A DNA stretch of 64,000 nt, taken from assembly GCA_041320695.1 (NCBI GenBank), contig JBGGOQ010000004.1, forward strand, positions 62,001-126,000. Direction: 5' to 3'. The translations under genes and the position numbers were made by a program. This stretch comes from Caldicellulosiruptoraceae bacterium PP1. Its GTDB lineage: Bacteria; Bacillota; Thermoanaerobacteria; Caldicellulosiruptorales; Caldicellulosiruptoraceae. The number at the start of each line of letters is the position of its first letter. Positions within the stretch are counted from its first letter, which is position 1. This document shows positions 38,160 through 48,000 of this stretch, one piece after another. The notes beneath the pieces were generated by a model that made no database searches, was not told the DNA's origin, and saw only the letters and a list, made by a program, of their open reading frames with translations.

Positions 38160-40094
38160 ATGTTTACAAAAAAAGTATTAAAAATATTTAAATCCTATTC
38201 TAATATGAAAAGAATGAAATTAATTATTATAGCATTATTATCTATAATTGCCTTAATATTAACTACAGGTAGTATAGTGTTATCAAATAATATTGTTACG
38301 AATTCCCAAATAAATGCAGCAAGGAATGTTAAAAATTCTTTATCTAAGGAACTTGAGTACTATTTTGCCTTGATTCCAATCCAAGCAGATTCATTTACAA
38401 ATAGCAACAACATAAAAAATTTTTTTATTAATTATAATATACTTGATGATTTTGACAAATATTCTATTGAAAATTCAATACAAACGTATATAAATTCAAT
38501 TGCTGAAACATCAAAGATAATAACTTCACTAGCATATATACCCCAAAATAAAAACATAACTGTTCAAACAAGAGGATTATGCCCCTACAACAATGATATT
38601 ATTAAAGAAAAAAGAGATATTGTTGATAAAATAGAAACTGATGGCTGGGGAATAATGCCTATTGGAATTGAAAAAGAGCTTGATGTTCCAAAGGAACAAT
38701 TAGGTACCAATTTATCATATTTTAAAAAAATAAAGGATAAGACAAAAAATGGAAATGATACTTTGCTCATAATAAACATATCTTATGACAAAATTGCAGA
38801 ATATTTAAATAATAAAAATAACAATAAAAATATTGCATTAGTATTTAATAATAAAATAATTTATAAGGGAGAGAAAATAAAAGATATTAAGCAAAAATTG
38901 ATTAGTAATAGCGAAAGTTATAGATATGAAGGAAACAAGTTTATTTATACCTCAATGCTCACTAATTTACCTATATCATTGTACTTTGAAACTAACATAG
39001 TTAGTAATAAAATACAATACATACCATTTATATTTTCGCTAATAATTTTGATAATTTTATATAAATTTATAGATAAACTAATAAATAATATTTTGGGAGA
39101 AATAAATTTAATAAACAAACACATATGTAATGAGGAAATAAATAAAAATAAAATTGTTTATTTAAATGATATGTTATCATCTGCAGATTCATTGTCTAAA
39201 ATCAAAGAAGAAACAGAATCAAAAAATAAGGAAATTACATTATCAATAAAGGAAGCAATTAATAACACCCAATTAGCAGTGAACAATATTATGCAATCAA
39301 TACAACAAATACAAAATAACCTAAGAGATAGTTTATCACAGTGGTTATCTTTCAGAAGAAGTTATTTTGCATTGGATACAAACATTAATTATCTAAATGA
39401 AATGAAATATCAGTTTAATAAAAATATAAATAATAACAACCAACGAATTATAGATGATATGATAAAAACAAAAGATGAAACTCAAAATATATTAGAAAAA
39501 CTTGAAGATATTCAACATCGACAAAAATTTATCAATAAACAGTATTTATATCTTAATGAATCATTGAACGGGATAAAAGACCTTAAAAAAATACGTAGTG
39601 ATATATTTCCAACTATTGAACAGTTAGATTTAATTTCAATTAATACAATTATTAAAACAGCTAAAGATGAGTCAAATACAACACTAAACATAATAAGCTA
39701 TAGTATTGTCGAAAACACAAAAATAATTAAACAAAATATTGAGGCTATAAACTTAACGATAGATAAATTAATAGAAAATATCAAGGATGATACGTCAGAG
39801 AATTACAATGAAGAGAAAGAAAACATATATTATGATTATAATTCCTCAATATCAGCTATTCAATTAAAGTCGAAAATGGTTGATACACTTTCAAATCAAG
39901 TAGGCGAAATATGCAGTAGTATTACTAATATATATAGAGATAATGCCCATGTAATAGATGAAGTTATTCAAAAACAAAATTTACTTATACAACTTAATGA
40001 AGATTATAAAAAGCTATTAGCCAATATGCAAATAACTGCTGAACAAATGCTTGATAAATTAAATTACATTGAAAAATATTGGAGTGAAAAGTAA
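38160..40094 (+). CDS. Membrane sensor with eroded chemoreceptor-like signalling domain (1)
   Basis: The 644-residue protein has the build of a methyl-accepting chemotaxis protein. A membrane span at about residues 17-40 precedes a 240-residue extracellular domain, and a second span lies at about 284-303. A cytoplasmic part that is nearly all coiled coil fills the rest. No HAMP motif is clear. At about 490-516, LDLISINTIIKTAKDE lines up with the receptor tip LLALNAAIEAARAGE, but the invariant E-A-A-R-x-G-E residues are lost. Coupling to CheA/CheW is therefore doubtful and no che gene is nearby. Its stop overlaps the next start by one base (TAATG). A role in sensing starch products is inferred from position. 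Confidence 0.65.
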   Translation: MFTKKVLKIFKSYSNMKRMKLIIIALLSIIALILTTGSIVLSNNIVTNSQINAARNVKNSLSKELEYYFALIPIQADSFTNSNNIKNFFINYNILDDFDKYSIENSIQTYINSIAETSKIITSLAYIPQNKNITVQTRGLCPYNNDIIKEKRDIVDKIETDGWGIMPIGIEKELDVPKEQLGTNLSYFKKIKDKTKNGNDTLLIINISYDKIAEYLNNKNNNKNIALVFNNKIIYKGEKIKDIKQKLISNSESYRYEGNKFIYTSMLTNLPISLYFETNIVSNKIQYIPFIFSLIILIILYKFIDKLINNILGEINLINKHICNEEINKNKIVYLNDMLSSADSLSKIKEETESKNKEITLSIKEAINNTQLAVNNIMQSIQQIQNNLRDSLSQWLSFRRSYFALDTNINYLNEMKYQFNKNINNNNQRIIDDMIKTKDETQNILEKLEDIQHRQKFINKQYLYLNESLNGIKDLKKIRSDIFPTIEQLDLISINTIIKTAKDESNTTLNIISYSIVENTKIIKQNIEAINLTIDKLIENIKDDTSENYNEEKENIYYDYNSSISAIQLKSKMVDTLSNQVGEICSSITNIYRDNAHVIDEVIQKQNLLIQLNEDYKKLLANMQITAEQMLDKLNYIEKYWSEK

Positions 40095-42019
40095 TGAAAA
40101 GAATAAATATTGAAAAAAATAAAATAACTTCTGATATTTTTAAATTGCTTGTAATAATGTTTTCTATATTAATATTATTAACAGTAATTATAAATTACAC
40201 TATTCGTAAATCAAATATTAAGAAAGAAATTGAATTAAATTTAAACAATTCAATAAAAAATCAAACTAAAATAATAGAAAGTAAACTTATTAGTTACACT
40301 GATGTCTTAAATTCATTTACATTAAACAGAGATCTAATAAATTATATTTTTTTAAGTAAAAGTGAAAGATATAAAACCGAGAATAAAGCATTATCCAACT
40401 TATTAGAAGAAAATCTTAAGAATACAGCAAAACAAGTGAGTGGTTTGGTTTATATGCTTTCAAGAAATGGTGAGGAATTTTTGTTTAGCAGTAGCAATAA
40501 GTTAGTTTTTAATAAAGACACTATTTCTAAATTAAAGTTAATTGGCGAAATTGAAGGAGATATGCCAGTATCAGTATATTTACTTAACAAAAACATAGTT
40601 TTATCTTCTGATATATTAAATATAGTTTCATTGACAAAAGTTGGTAAAATATATTTATTAATTGATACAGATAAATACATTTATCAAAGTAATATAATTA
40701 AAAATCAATATAGGTTATCAGGTATTGAGATATCAGCAAAAAATAATTTACTATATAACAGCAAATTTAAAGGAAAAGGCTATATTATTAAAGAGGATAT
40801 GTTTTTAAATAATATGTTTTCTGTAAAATACTATATTTCTAAAGCAGAAGTATATAAAAAAGAATATTTATTAATATATCTTTATATCTTTATTACTATA
40901 ATTTCATTATTGTTTATAATAATTACTGCTTATCAAACAGGTATATTTTTCAATAATAGACTTAAAAACTTAAATAACATTATTAATTTGGTAAAAAATA
41001 AAGATTTGCAAGTAAAACCAATTGTTGATGACAAAGAAGACGAAGTTATAAAAAATTTATATAATTCTTTTTATAAAATTATTTTGGAATTAAAAAATCA
41101 AATTAAATCATTATATGAAATATCAATATCTAAAGAATTTAAAATAAGTAGCATCAATGAATTTATAGTTGAAAACAATAAATACCAATTAATGTTACAA
41201 AATCTAATTGAAGCAACTGTTGAAAATGCTGAAAAAAATAAAAATAATAATCTTGAAATAGTGGAGCTATTAAATAATTATAGTATTAAATCAAATGATA
41301 TAGAGAATATGGTTGATGAACAAATATTAATTATGGAAGAATTAAATAGTTTTATCACTAGAATGGAATTAAATATTAAAAATAAATTAGATTCATTTAG
41401 TAATTTTAATAAAATTATTGATACAATCCTTTTAATAAGCGTTTATGCAAAAAAAGAAATAATGAAATTAATAAAATTATTTAACAAATTAACTGATAAT
41501 ATTAATACTCTTAAATTTATAAGTGTTTCAATTAAAATAGAATTAGAAAATAGCAAAATGAAAGAACAATTAAGTACATTGACAGCAATAGGTAGTTTTG
41601 CTGAAACAATAAATAACAAATTGATAGAATACAATAAATTAACAAATAATTTATATCAAAATATATATGAGTTAGATAAAGACATTGAAGATATTAAAAA
41701 ACAATCATATACAGAGATAAAATTTTTAAATAACACATTATATAAACTTAAAGAGATTATGGTTGACATTAGTAATATATCTGAAATATCTAAAAATATT
41801 AACCAACAAATAAAAGATTATTTAGATAAATTAGAGTTGCTTAAAAATAAGTTTTTAGAAGGTGTAAGATTTTCTGACAGAATAAAAAAAGAAGTAGATG
41901 ATATTGCTAATAAGTCAGAGCAGATAAAAGAAGGAATAACAATAATAGGCAACAATGCAAGTATAATGAATAATCATATCGCTAATATAAACAATTATAT
42001 TAGTTCTTTTAAATTATAA
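40094..42019 (+). CDS. Membrane sensor with eroded chemoreceptor-like signalling domain (2)
   Basis: The second sensor (641 residues) repeats the architecture of the first: spans at about residues 15-37 and 257-279 around an extracellular domain, then a long helical cytoplasmic part. At about 474-505, ISVSIKIELENSKMKEQL aligns with the chemoreceptor tip pattern hhALNAxIEAARAGE, again without the key residues. Sequence identity to the first sensor is low at sight, so they are old paralogs or convergent. The start codon overlaps the upstream stop, which enforces translational coupling and suggests a heteromer. The gene is followed by a free HTH protein. Base composition is extremely AT-rich. 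Confidence 0.63.
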   Translation: MKRINIEKNKITSDIFKLLVIMFSILILLTVIINYTIRKSNIKKEIELNLNNSIKNQTKIIESKLISYTDVLNSFTLNRDLINYIFLSKSERYKTENKALSNLLEENLKNTAKQVSGLVYMLSRNGEEFLFSSSNKLVFNKDTISKLKLIGEIEGDMPVSVYLLNKNIVLSSDILNIVSLTKVGKIYLLIDTDKYIYQSNIIKNQYRLSGIEISAKNNLLYNSKFKGKGYIIKEDMFLNNMFSVKYYISKAEVYKKEYLLIYLYIFITIISLLFIIITAYQTGIFFNNRLKNLNNIINLVKNKDLQVKPIVDDKEDEVIKNLYNSFYKIILELKNQIKSLYEISISKEFKISSINEFIVENNKYQLMLQNLIEATVENAEKNKNNNLEIVELLNNYSIKSNDIENMVDEQILIMEELNSFITRMELNIKNKLDSFSNFNKIIDTILLISVYAKKEIMKLIKLFNKLTDNINTLKFISVSIKIELENSKMKEQLSTLTAIGSFAETINNKLIEYNKLTNNLYQNIYELDKDIEDIKKQSYTEIKFLNNTLYKLKEIMVDISNISEISKNINQQIKDYLDKLELLKNKFLEGVRFSDRIKKEVDDIANKSEQIKEGITIIGNNASIMNNHIANINNYISSFKL

Positions 42020-42059
42020 ATTAAAATTGTTCATGTAATTGTTAAGGAGGGCAGGAAGT

Positions 42060-42263
42060 ATGAGTTACCAAATTTTGACCGATAGAGAAAGAGAGATTGT
42101 AAAATTAATAGCTGAAGGCAATACTAATAAACAAATTGCATTTTTTTTAAAAATAAGTGAGCATACTGTTAAAACACACATAAAAAATATTATGCTTAAA
42201 ACAAAATCAGAAAACAGAAGTCAAATAACAAGTTACTATTATAAAAATATGAATGCTGAATAA
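42060..42263 (+). CDS. Free-standing LuxR/GerE-type DNA-binding protein
   Basis: The 67-residue protein is only a LuxR-type [23 protein letters not shown], then [24 protein letters not shown]. No receiver or ligand domain is attached. GerE of Bacillus has a similar size and is a transcription factor of the spore coat, so a free HTH can function alone. I place the start at ATG 42060 behind AAGGAGG; an in-frame TTG at 42039 lies upstream of that site. It lies 40 nt after the second sensor and 134 nt before the amylase, so it is a candidate regulator of the starch genes. Confidence 0.82.
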   Translation: MSYQILTDREREIVKLIAEGNTNKQIAFFLKISEHTVKTHIKNIMLKTKSENRSQITSYYYKNMNAE

Positions 42264-42397
42264 TTCAATTATACAAAAATAGTATTACGAAAAAAGAGTG
42301 ATTTTAAAAAAAAATAAAAATGTTACCATAATAATTATAAGAATTTTTAAATATTTTATTTAAATAATACAAATATCTTGCAAGAGGAGGAACTTAA

Positions 42398-43816
42398 ATG
42401 AAAGGCTTAAGGAAAAATATTGCATTTGTTGTTTTGGTAGTATTTTTATTAGCTACCATTGCTAATGCTGGTGTCATGATGCAAGGATTTTATTGGGATG
42501 TTCCGGCAGGCGGGAATTGGTGGAATACAGTTGCTTCAAAAGCATCAGAACTAAAAAGTATGGCAGGGGGATATGGTATAAATAGAATTTGGTTTCCACC
42601 TGCTTCTAAAGGGCAAGGAGGAGGCTACTCTATGGGGTATGATCCTCATGACTACTACGATTTAGGACAATATTATCAAGATGGAACAACTGAAACAAGA
42701 TTTGGCTCTCAATCAGAACTAAAATCAGCTATTTCAGCTTACAAAAATTTAGGAGTATCTGTAACAGCAGATATTGTGCTTAATCATCGTTCTGGTGGTG
42801 CAAGTGAGTATAACCCTAAATTAGGCTACAACACCTGGACAAATTTTACAAATACAGCCAGTGGTAAAGCACAATGGAATTGGGATTCTTTTCACCCTAA
42901 TGATTACTGCCAAGCTGATGAAGGAACTTTTGCTGGTTTCCCTGATGTTTGTTATTCAGCAGGTTCAGCATACAATGATATGAAAACATGGATGAGCTGG
43001 CTTAAAAATTCAACAAATGCTGGATTTGATAGCTGGAGATACGATTATGTAAAAGGATTTGGGCCATGGGTTGTAAAAGATTTTAATGCAGCTACAAGCC
43101 CAACATTTAGTGTTGGAGAATATTGGGATTCAAATACTTCTACATTAGATTGGTGGACAAGTCAAAGTGGTGCTTCAGCATTTGATTTTGCTCTTTATTA
43201 TACGTTAAAGGACATTTGTAATAACACAAGTGGTGGTGGATATTTACCAAATGTTTTTGATTATTCAAAAAGTTATGCCGCAAAAAATCCTTTTAAAGCA
43301 GTTACTTTTGTGGCAAACCATGATACTGATGAAATTGTAAGTGACAAAATGATGGCTTATGCATTTATACTAACTTACCAAGGATATCCAACTATATTTT
43401 GGAAAGACTATTATGATTATGGACTTGCAACAGGTGGTGGAGCTGCACCTACACAATGGGGCAATGGAATTAAGCAACTTGTTTGGGTAAGAGAAAAATT
43501 AGGTGGTGGTAGTCCAAACATTGAAATACTTAAAAGCAATGATGGAGATGTAATTATTTATGGTAGTAAAGGTTATTCAACATCTAGTCCTGGTTACATT
43601 GTTGTAATAAATGATAACCCAACGTCATGGAAAGGTGCTTGGGTACAGACAGCAAATAGCTACCTTAAGAATAAAACACTTAAAGCATATGCTTTTTCTT
43701 CAACTGTTAGTGGTCAAAATTATCAACCACAGAGTAAATATTGTGATAGCAATGGTTGGGTTGAAGTTTGGGCACCTCCTAGAGGATATGCTGTATATTC
43801 AGTTGATGGATTATAA
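42398..43816 (+). CDS. Secreted alpha-amylase, Thermococcales-like GH13
   Basis: The 472-residue enzyme has a signal peptide (residues 1-24) and starts its mature part with VMMQGFYWDVPAGGNWW. Motifs are GYSMGYDPHDYYDLGQYYQ, ADIVLNHRSGG, Asp216 in SWRYDYVKGF (nucleophile), Glu241 in VGEYWD (acid/base) and Asp309 in FVANHDTD. From memory, these blocks, PFKAVTFVANHDTD and AYAFILTYQGYP are close to Pyrococcus and Thermococcus amylases (GH13_7). There is no starch-binding module, unlike the pullulanase. It ends with a C-terminal beta domain. A GAGGAGG site precedes the ATG. It would cut alpha-1,4 links of starch held at the surface. Confidence 0.94.
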   Translation: MKGLRKNIAFVVLVVFLLATIANAGVMMQGFYWDVPAGGNWWNTVASKASELKSMAGGYGINRIWFPPASKGQGGGYSMGYDPHDYYDLGQYYQDGTTETRFGSQSELKSAISAYKNLGVSVTADIVLNHRSGGASEYNPKLGYNTWTNFTNTASGKAQWNWDSFHPNDYCQADEGTFAGFPDVCYSAGSAYNDMKTWMSWLKNSTNAGFDSWRYDYVKGFGPWVVKDFNAATSPTFSVGEYWDSNTSTLDWWTSQSGASAFDFALYYTLKDICNNTSGGGYLPNVFDYSKSYAAKNPFKAVTFVANHDTDEIVSDKMMAYAFILTYQGYPTIFWKDYYDYGLATGGGAAPTQWGNGIKQLVWVREKLGGGSPNIEILKSNDGDVIIYGSKGYSTSSPGYIVVINDNPTSWKGAWVQTANSYLKNKTLKAYAFSSTVSGQNYQPQSKYCDSNGWVEVWAPPRGYAVYSVDGL

Positions 43817-43830
43817 TATAAATATATAAA

Positions 43831-43854
43831 GGCAGTAAGGGAATCCTTACTGCC
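43831..43854 (+). terminator. Perfect hairpin after the amylase gene
   Basis: GGCAGTAAGG/CCTTACTGCC, a perfect 10-bp stem with loop GAAT, lies 14 nt after the stop. Only ATTT follows, so it is a terminator of moderate strength. Confidence 0.65.
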
Positions 43855-43901
43855 ATTTAAATAATTCAATTCTTTTAGAATAGAAGGAGAATAAAATATA
43901 G

Positions 43902-45014
43902 ATGAAAAAAAGAATAATTATTTTATTTTTAACTTTTCTTATAATTTTTATATTTATTTTATTACAATTAAATTATATTAATATAAAATATAATAAAGAA
44001 GGAATACAGGTAAATAAAGAAATAATTACATATATACCTAATGTTAAAAATGATAAATACTTAACATTAAATGGAAATAAATTAATAGTAAATAATCGAG
44101 GAGTTCAGCTGATTGCAAGTTTAAAAGCACAACCACAGATTATGCAAAAGCCAGGATTGATATTAGATTTAATAATTACAAATTATAATAATTTTTCTAT
44201 TCAAATTGATTTGTTAAATATAAAGATTGGTAAGGAAAACAATGGAACATATATCACCTTTTATCCATCAATAAATAAATCACCAATAGTTAATATAAAC
44301 CCAAAACAAAGTGTACGAGAGCAATTATTGTATTTTCCTATTAATAATGAGCTACAAAATATTACACATGCATATTTAGGAGACCTTTTAAAAACGTATA
44401 TACTTGACATTAAAAATTTAAGGATTAATAGCTTAGTGATTACTAACAGAGATATAAAATTTACTGCTAATAAAGAACAGTATGAAGAGTATATAAAAAA
44501 ATATTCAAAAAATAACAAATTTGTTGATTATCAATATAAACTTGATAATAAACTTTTAGATACCTTAAAAACATTAGGGTATAAAATATATTCAGATATA
44601 ACAGGTCTTACTATTATGAATAAAGAAGGTGTTGTTCTAAATATAAATCTTTTTAAGGATAATGATAAGACATACTTAAAATTAAAGATACTAAATAAAG
44701 CTGGATTTTATGAGCAAGATGAAAAAGAATTTAAAGTGATTGATTTAATAATAAACATTAAAAAAATAATACTGTTTGATGATAAAAATAGATATATTTG
44801 TGCTAATAACTTCAACCAATTAAAAGCAAATAATACTAAAAATATTATTAATAAAGATACCTATATATTATATGGTTCGGAGAAATTTGAATGGATTTTA
44901 GAGTATCCATATATTAATAAAGCTCAAATTTATTTGGATTTAAGAGGAATTACTTTTAAACAGGGTGGTGGCTCATTTTTATCAATCCCTTTAGAATTTG
45001 TTCTACAAAAATAA
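43902..45014 (+). CDS. Exported or membrane-anchored protein of unknown function
   Basis: I do not recognise this 370-residue protein. Residues 1-24 (MKKRIIILFLTFLIIFIFIL) are a signal anchor without a lipobox. The rest is rich in Ile, Asn and Lys and alternates in a way that suggests beta strands, with segments such as LILDLIITNYNNFSIQIDLL. No cysteine-based or catalytic motif stands out. It lies between the amylase and the third SLH protein and is preceded by GAAGGAG. A cell-surface position is the only supported statement. Confidence 0.65.
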   Translation: MKKRIIILFLTFLIIFIFILLQLNYINIKYNKEGIQVNKEIITYIPNVKNDKYLTLNGNKLIVNNRGVQLIASLKAQPQIMQKPGLILDLIITNYNNFSIQIDLLNIKIGKENNGTYITFYPSINKSPIVNINPKQSVREQLLYFPINNELQNITHAYLGDLLKTYILDIKNLRINSLVITNRDIKFTANKEQYEEYIKKYSKNNKFVDYQYKLDNKLLDTLKTLGYKIYSDITGLTIMNKEGVVLNINLFKDNDKTYLKLKILNKAGFYEQDEKEFKVIDLIINIKKIILFDDKNRYICANNFNQLKANNTKNIINKDTYILYGSEKFEWILEYPYINKAQIYLDLRGITFKQGGGSFLSIPLEFVLQK

Positions 45015-45040
45015 AGTATCTGTAACTTTAACATAAAAAA

Positions 45041-45049
45041 TGCTACAAT
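45041..45049 (+). promoter_or_regulatory. Extended -10 element for the third SLH gene
   Basis: TGCTACAAT fits TGnTAnAAT, 42 nt before the start codon at 45091. No good -35 hexamer is seen 17 nt upstream. Confidence 0.4.
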
Positions 45050-45090
45050 ATTATTAACAGAATTTGAAGTAGGAGGATACAATAAGTTCA

Positions 45091-48000
45091 ATGGGGAGAA
45101 GAATAATAAGCACGTTTATTGCCTTAAATTTTATTTTGATTGTACTACTTACAAATATAAATGTAGCATTCTCACAAACACCTCAAGATACTATCAATAA
45201 TGCCGCACAGATACTAAAAACTAAAGGGGTATTATCGGGTGATTCGAAAGGGAATCTTAATTTGGACAAGCCACTAAAAAGGTCAGAGATTTCAAAGATA
45301 ATGGTAGCTGTTTTGGGTAAATCTTCATTAGCTGATACTTTGAAAAATACAGGTAAATCATCATTCAAGGATATAAAATCTACACATTGGGCGTTGGGAT
45401 ACATTGAGGCAGCAAAGATGTTAAACATTATTAACGGATTTACTGATGGCACTTTTAAGCCAGAAGACTATCTAAAAACTGAGCAGCTTGTTTCAATAAT
45501 TGTTAGGGCTTTAGGATATAAAGATAGTGACTTAATTGGAAAATGGCCATTAAACTACATAAACAAAGGTTATGATTTGGGGTTATACAAAGGTATTGAA
45601 GAAACAATTGATGTTGGAGCAAATGTTACTCGTGGACAAACTGCAGCAATGATTTATAATGCCTTTTATGCAAAGGAATATGAGGACGAAAATCCAATAT
45701 CAATTCAAAACCCAAGCTCTACTGAAGTAGTTATAAAGTTTGATAAAGATGTTAAAGGACTAGATAAATCTAATTTTACTATTGACAATAATTTAACAGT
45801 ATTTGATGCAAATTATCAAGATAACAATAAATCTATTGTTGTTCTTAAAACGAGTGAACAAACTGCAAACATTGTATATAAATTAAGCTATAAAGGAAAG
45901 CAAACCAAACTTACATTTATAGGCAAAGAATCTCCTTTCGATATATATGGTTCAATAAGTTCAGATAGTTTAAAAAGAATAAATGTAAGTTTTACAAAGC
46001 CGATAAACAAAACATCAATTGATTCTGATTCAGTAAAGATTTTTATAAATGACAATGAAGATATAACTTGTAAGAGGGCTTTATCACAAGATGGTAAAAT
46101 GCTTACACTTGTATTAACAAATAAGGCAAATCAGAGTGATAATATAAAGATAATGCTTAATAATATAAAAAGTACTGATGGCAAGACATTAACAACGCAA
46201 AGAACATTTACTCTTATGGATACAGTTCAGCCAAAGGTTATTGAGGTTAAGGTTATAAACAGCAAAAAGCTAAGGATATATTTTAATGAGCCAATGCAAG
46301 TAAACACAAATGGATATTATAAGATATCAGATAGGAACAATATTTCTGCTGAGATAAAGATAGATTCACAATATGTTTATTCAAAGATTACTTCAGTTGA
46401 TGAAGAAAACGCTATTGACATTGAGAATTATTCTGTTCTAGCTGATGGGTCTCATACTCTTGAGATTACAGAGGCTAAAGACTATGCAAATTATAGAATG
46501 ATAGATTATAAAACTACAATTACTACTGTTTTAGACAAAAATCCACCAAAAGCTATTGGCACAGAAATAGTCTCTAATAATAAGGTAAGGATAACATTTG
46601 ATGAGGAAATAAACTCAATAAATGGAATCCCGGAGGGAGAATTTGAAATTCTGCAAGCAGGCGATAATACAAACTTAGCAACCAATGCTACAAAGGCACT
46701 TTACAATGAAAAAACAATAGAAGTTACATTTGTTCAAGGAAATAAATTTGATGTTCGTTCTATTGCAGGTGTTGATATAAAATATAGAAATGTTAGGGAT
46801 CTAATTGGTAACATTAATACAAACTGGCAGGTAATAAGTACAAAAGCTCAAGATGATACAACAAAGCCTCAAGTTAAATACGTTGAGGTTCTCGAAGGAA
46901 ATACTTTAAAAGTTGTATTCTCAAAAGCTGTTGATGCAAAAGATAAGAATTTATTATTTAAGCTATATAAAGAGGATGCTTTAAACGTTGTTGAAAATGC
47001 AGCTAAAAGTATAGTTAGTATTGATGGTAATTATCCATCTGATACTTACCTTGTTGAATTTGATTCACTTTCAAATATTAATTCAGGTAGATTTGTATTA
47101 AAAATTTCAGGGCTGAAAGATACCTCAATTAGGGAAAACATTATAGATGATTATCAAACGGTTATTGTAGCAAAGGATTCACAACCACCATTAATTGTTG
47201 GAGCTATTTCAAAATATGATAGCCAATCAGATAGTGACAGAATAGAGGTTGTTTTTTCAGAGCCTATGGATACTACACTGCTTCAAAGCCTAAGTAGTTA
47301 TTTCGTAGGTAATGGAAGTGCAACAGTTCCACTATCAACAGTTAAGGGAGCAAAAGTAGAAACAATATCTGCTAATCAACAAAAGATAGTGTTACTTGTT
47401 CCAAAAGCAGATGATACAACACCAAATAAATGGAGCCAAACAGGAGGTATTGTGGATAAGATTGCTGCTCCCACCCTTAAAGATAAGGCTGGTAATATTT
47501 TAGCAAATGCTACAATTAGTACACCATATACAATTACAGCTAATTATCAAACAATGACACCAGCAGATATAGAGGTAAAAGCTATTGACAAAAATACAAT
47601 TATAATAAAAGCATTAAATGGAAAAGCATTCAGCCAAGTTAATCCAAATGGAATAATGTTCAGAAATGCATATGCTAATACTGAATTGAACAATAATGCT
47701 GATAATGATAAAATAGTCAACCTTAATATCTCATATGCAGAATTAAGCCAAGATAAAACACAGATTACTTTAAAAACAATAAATTCTTTAACATCTGACG
47801 CAAAAGCTGACTCAAATGATAGTGGAGTTGACCCTGAACCACTTAAATTTTATTTGCTCGAGGGTGCTTTAAAGGATCAGTTTGAACAAAATATAAGTAT
47901 TCCTCCAACATTAGATGTTAATTTCTATCCATCAATAAGGTTATTAGATGGAATAAGTGCAAATCAAAAAGATATTTCAGTAGGTACTGATGCAAGCTCT

